Shown: piece by piece, positions 63,383 to 64,000 of the stretch
Layout of the letters: every line of letters begins with the position of its first letter
Numbering within the stretch: position 1 is the stretch's first letter
NCBI RefSeq assembly: GCF_900116715.1
Contig: NZ_FPBM01000001.1
Location: 250,784-314,783 of the forward strand
DNA: 64,000 nt
Origin: Polaromonas sp. YR568
GTDB lineage: Bacteria; Pseudomonadota; Gammaproteobacteria; Burkholderiales; Burkholderiaceae_C
Reading direction: 5' to 3'
Notes under the pieces: generated by a model
What the model saw: the letters and a program-made list of their open reading frames with translations, nothing else
Databases searched by the model: none
What the model was told of the DNA's origin: nothing
Program-made: the position numbers and the translations under genes

Positions 63383-63425
63383 TTGACCGTTCGCAATCAA
63401 ACCGTATAAACTGTATATACGGTTT
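63383..63425 (+). promoter_or_regulatory. Promoter with overlapping palindromic operator
   Basis: TTGACC (63383-63388), a 16-base spacer and TATAAA (63405-63410) form a good sigma-70 promoter. A perfect 10-bp inverted repeat (AAACCGTATA at 63399-63408 and TATACGGTTT at 63416-63425, 7-base centre) covers the -10, as an operator would. Confidence 0.65.
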
Positions 63426-63455
63426 ATTTAACCGCTCACTTAAAAGGATCAATCC

Positions 63456-63932
63456 ATGGCAACCAGCAAAAAAGCAACTGCGAAACCCGCCGCACCGGCG
63501 CCCACTACGGCTAAACCAGCCGCAGCGCCCAAGGCCCCCGTGAAAACCGCCGCCAAGCCAGCGCCGAAAAAAGCGTCCCCCGCCAAGGCCCCAGCCGGCA
63601 AAGGCACGGTCAAGAAAGCCACCGTGAAAAAGACCGGCGCCAAAAAGCCAGCCGCCAAACCCCAGGCCAGCGCCAAGCCTGCCAAACCCGCCAAGCCGGA
63701 AAAAACCAAAAAACCAAAACTGGTGCGCGACAGCTTCACCATCCCCAAGGCTGAGTACGTAGTCCTCGACGACCTCAAACAACGCGCCGCCAAGCTGACC
63801 CGCCCCGCCAAGAAAAGCGAACTGCTGCGCGCCGGCATCAAGCTGCTGGCCAGCATCTCCGATGCGGCTTTCCTGACCGCGCTGGAGCAGGTTCCCGCCA
63901 TCAAGACGGGCCGTCCTACGCTCGGTTCTTAA
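63456..63932 (+). CDS. Histone H1-like DNA-binding protein
   Basis: A 158-residue protein in two parts. Residues 1-~88 are an Ala/Lys/Pro-rich histone H1-like tail. Residues ~88-158 are a compact domain (KLVRDSFTIPKAEYVVL, LTRPAKKSELLRAGIKLLASI, IKTGRPTLGS) of a type I recall as ribbon-helix-helix-like in Burkholderiales H1-like proteins. Probable nucleoid binding. AAAGG is the RBS. The operator in its promoter suggests autoregulation or a repressor. The last 68 bases of the window hold no gene I can support. Confidence 0.8.
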   Translation: MATSKKATAKPAAPAPTTAKPAAAPKAPVKTAAKPAPKKASPAKAPAGKGTVKKATVKKTGAKKPAAKPQASAKPAKPAKPEKTKKPKLVRDSFTIPKAEYVVLDDLKQRAAKLTRPAKKSELLRAGIKLLASISDAAFLTALEQVPAIKTGRPTLGS

Positions 63933-64000
63933 ATACACAAAGGCGAACATCCGGCGCTCGCAAGAGCGCTGGGTCTTACATTGCCTCCTGCACCCGTTGC

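Overview
The window is a chromosomal segment of a GC-rich Gram-negative bacterium. Gene content and order (recR-ybaB-dnaX-ffs, gloB-methyltransferase-rnhA, addB-addA, trxA-rho-rpmE2, pstSCAB-phoUBR, orphan solute-binding proteins with twin-arginine leaders) point to the Betaproteobacteria, order Burkholderiales, most likely family Comamonadaceae (Polaromonas/Rhodoferax-like). That placement comes from remembered family synteny, not from a search.

Layout. 1-6.2 kb: end of a membrane pyrophosphatase, then a PotE-type antiporter, an AdiA-like amino-acid decarboxylase and an aldehyde dehydrogenase, forming a basic amino acid/polyamine catabolic or acid-stress module. 6.2-7.1 kb: an AT-rich Mrr-like nuclease. 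7.2-11.7 kb: a short-chain dehydrogenase, a pair of intergenic repeats and the molybdenum cofactor genes moaA-mobA-moeA, with a 264-bp MITE-like element between mobA and moeA. 11.7-26.7 kb: two RND efflux systems on the minus strand, separated by rnhA, a methyltransferase, gloB, mltD and a small DUF3096-like gene. 26.8-30.1 kb: an SsuABC/TauABC-type ABC importer and a MAPEG protein. 30.2-33.4 kb: recR, ybaB, dnaX and the 4.5S RNA gene. 33.4-35.9 kb: an AT-rich island with a SEFIR-domain protein and a protein carrying a HEPN ribonuclease motif, flanked by two similar terminator-like sequences. 36-41.1 kb: a phosphotyrosine phosphatase, unrecognised proteins, a flavoprotein and an orphan solute-binding protein. 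41.2-53 kb: addA/addB, trxA, rho, rpmE2 (with a second pair of the intergenic repeat), a GT-C-like membrane protein and a MATE exporter. 53-63.3 kb: phoR-phoB-phoU-pstB-pstA-pstC-pstS on the minus strand, a divergent FAS1 lipoprotein with its own Pho-box-like array, another orphan binding protein and ppx. 63.4-64 kb: a histone-H1-like protein behind a palindromic promoter.

How the genes work together. The right-hand 10 kb is a phosphate module: PstSCAB imports phosphate, PhoU/PhoR/PhoB sense and respond, and Ppx degrades polyphosphate; Pho-box-like repeats face both ways between pstS and the FAS1 gene. The most novel-looking unit is the SEFIR + HEPN gene pair next to ffs, which looks like an uncharacterised defence module on a small acquired island. 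Other points of interest are a correctly phased A AAA AAG slippery site in dnaX (predicting a gamma-type product), the MITE-like element that reshapes the mobA-moeA junction, and two operator-like palindromes upstream of single genes.

No tRNA, 16S/23S rRNA, CRISPR array, prophage integrase or complete insertion sequence was recognised.
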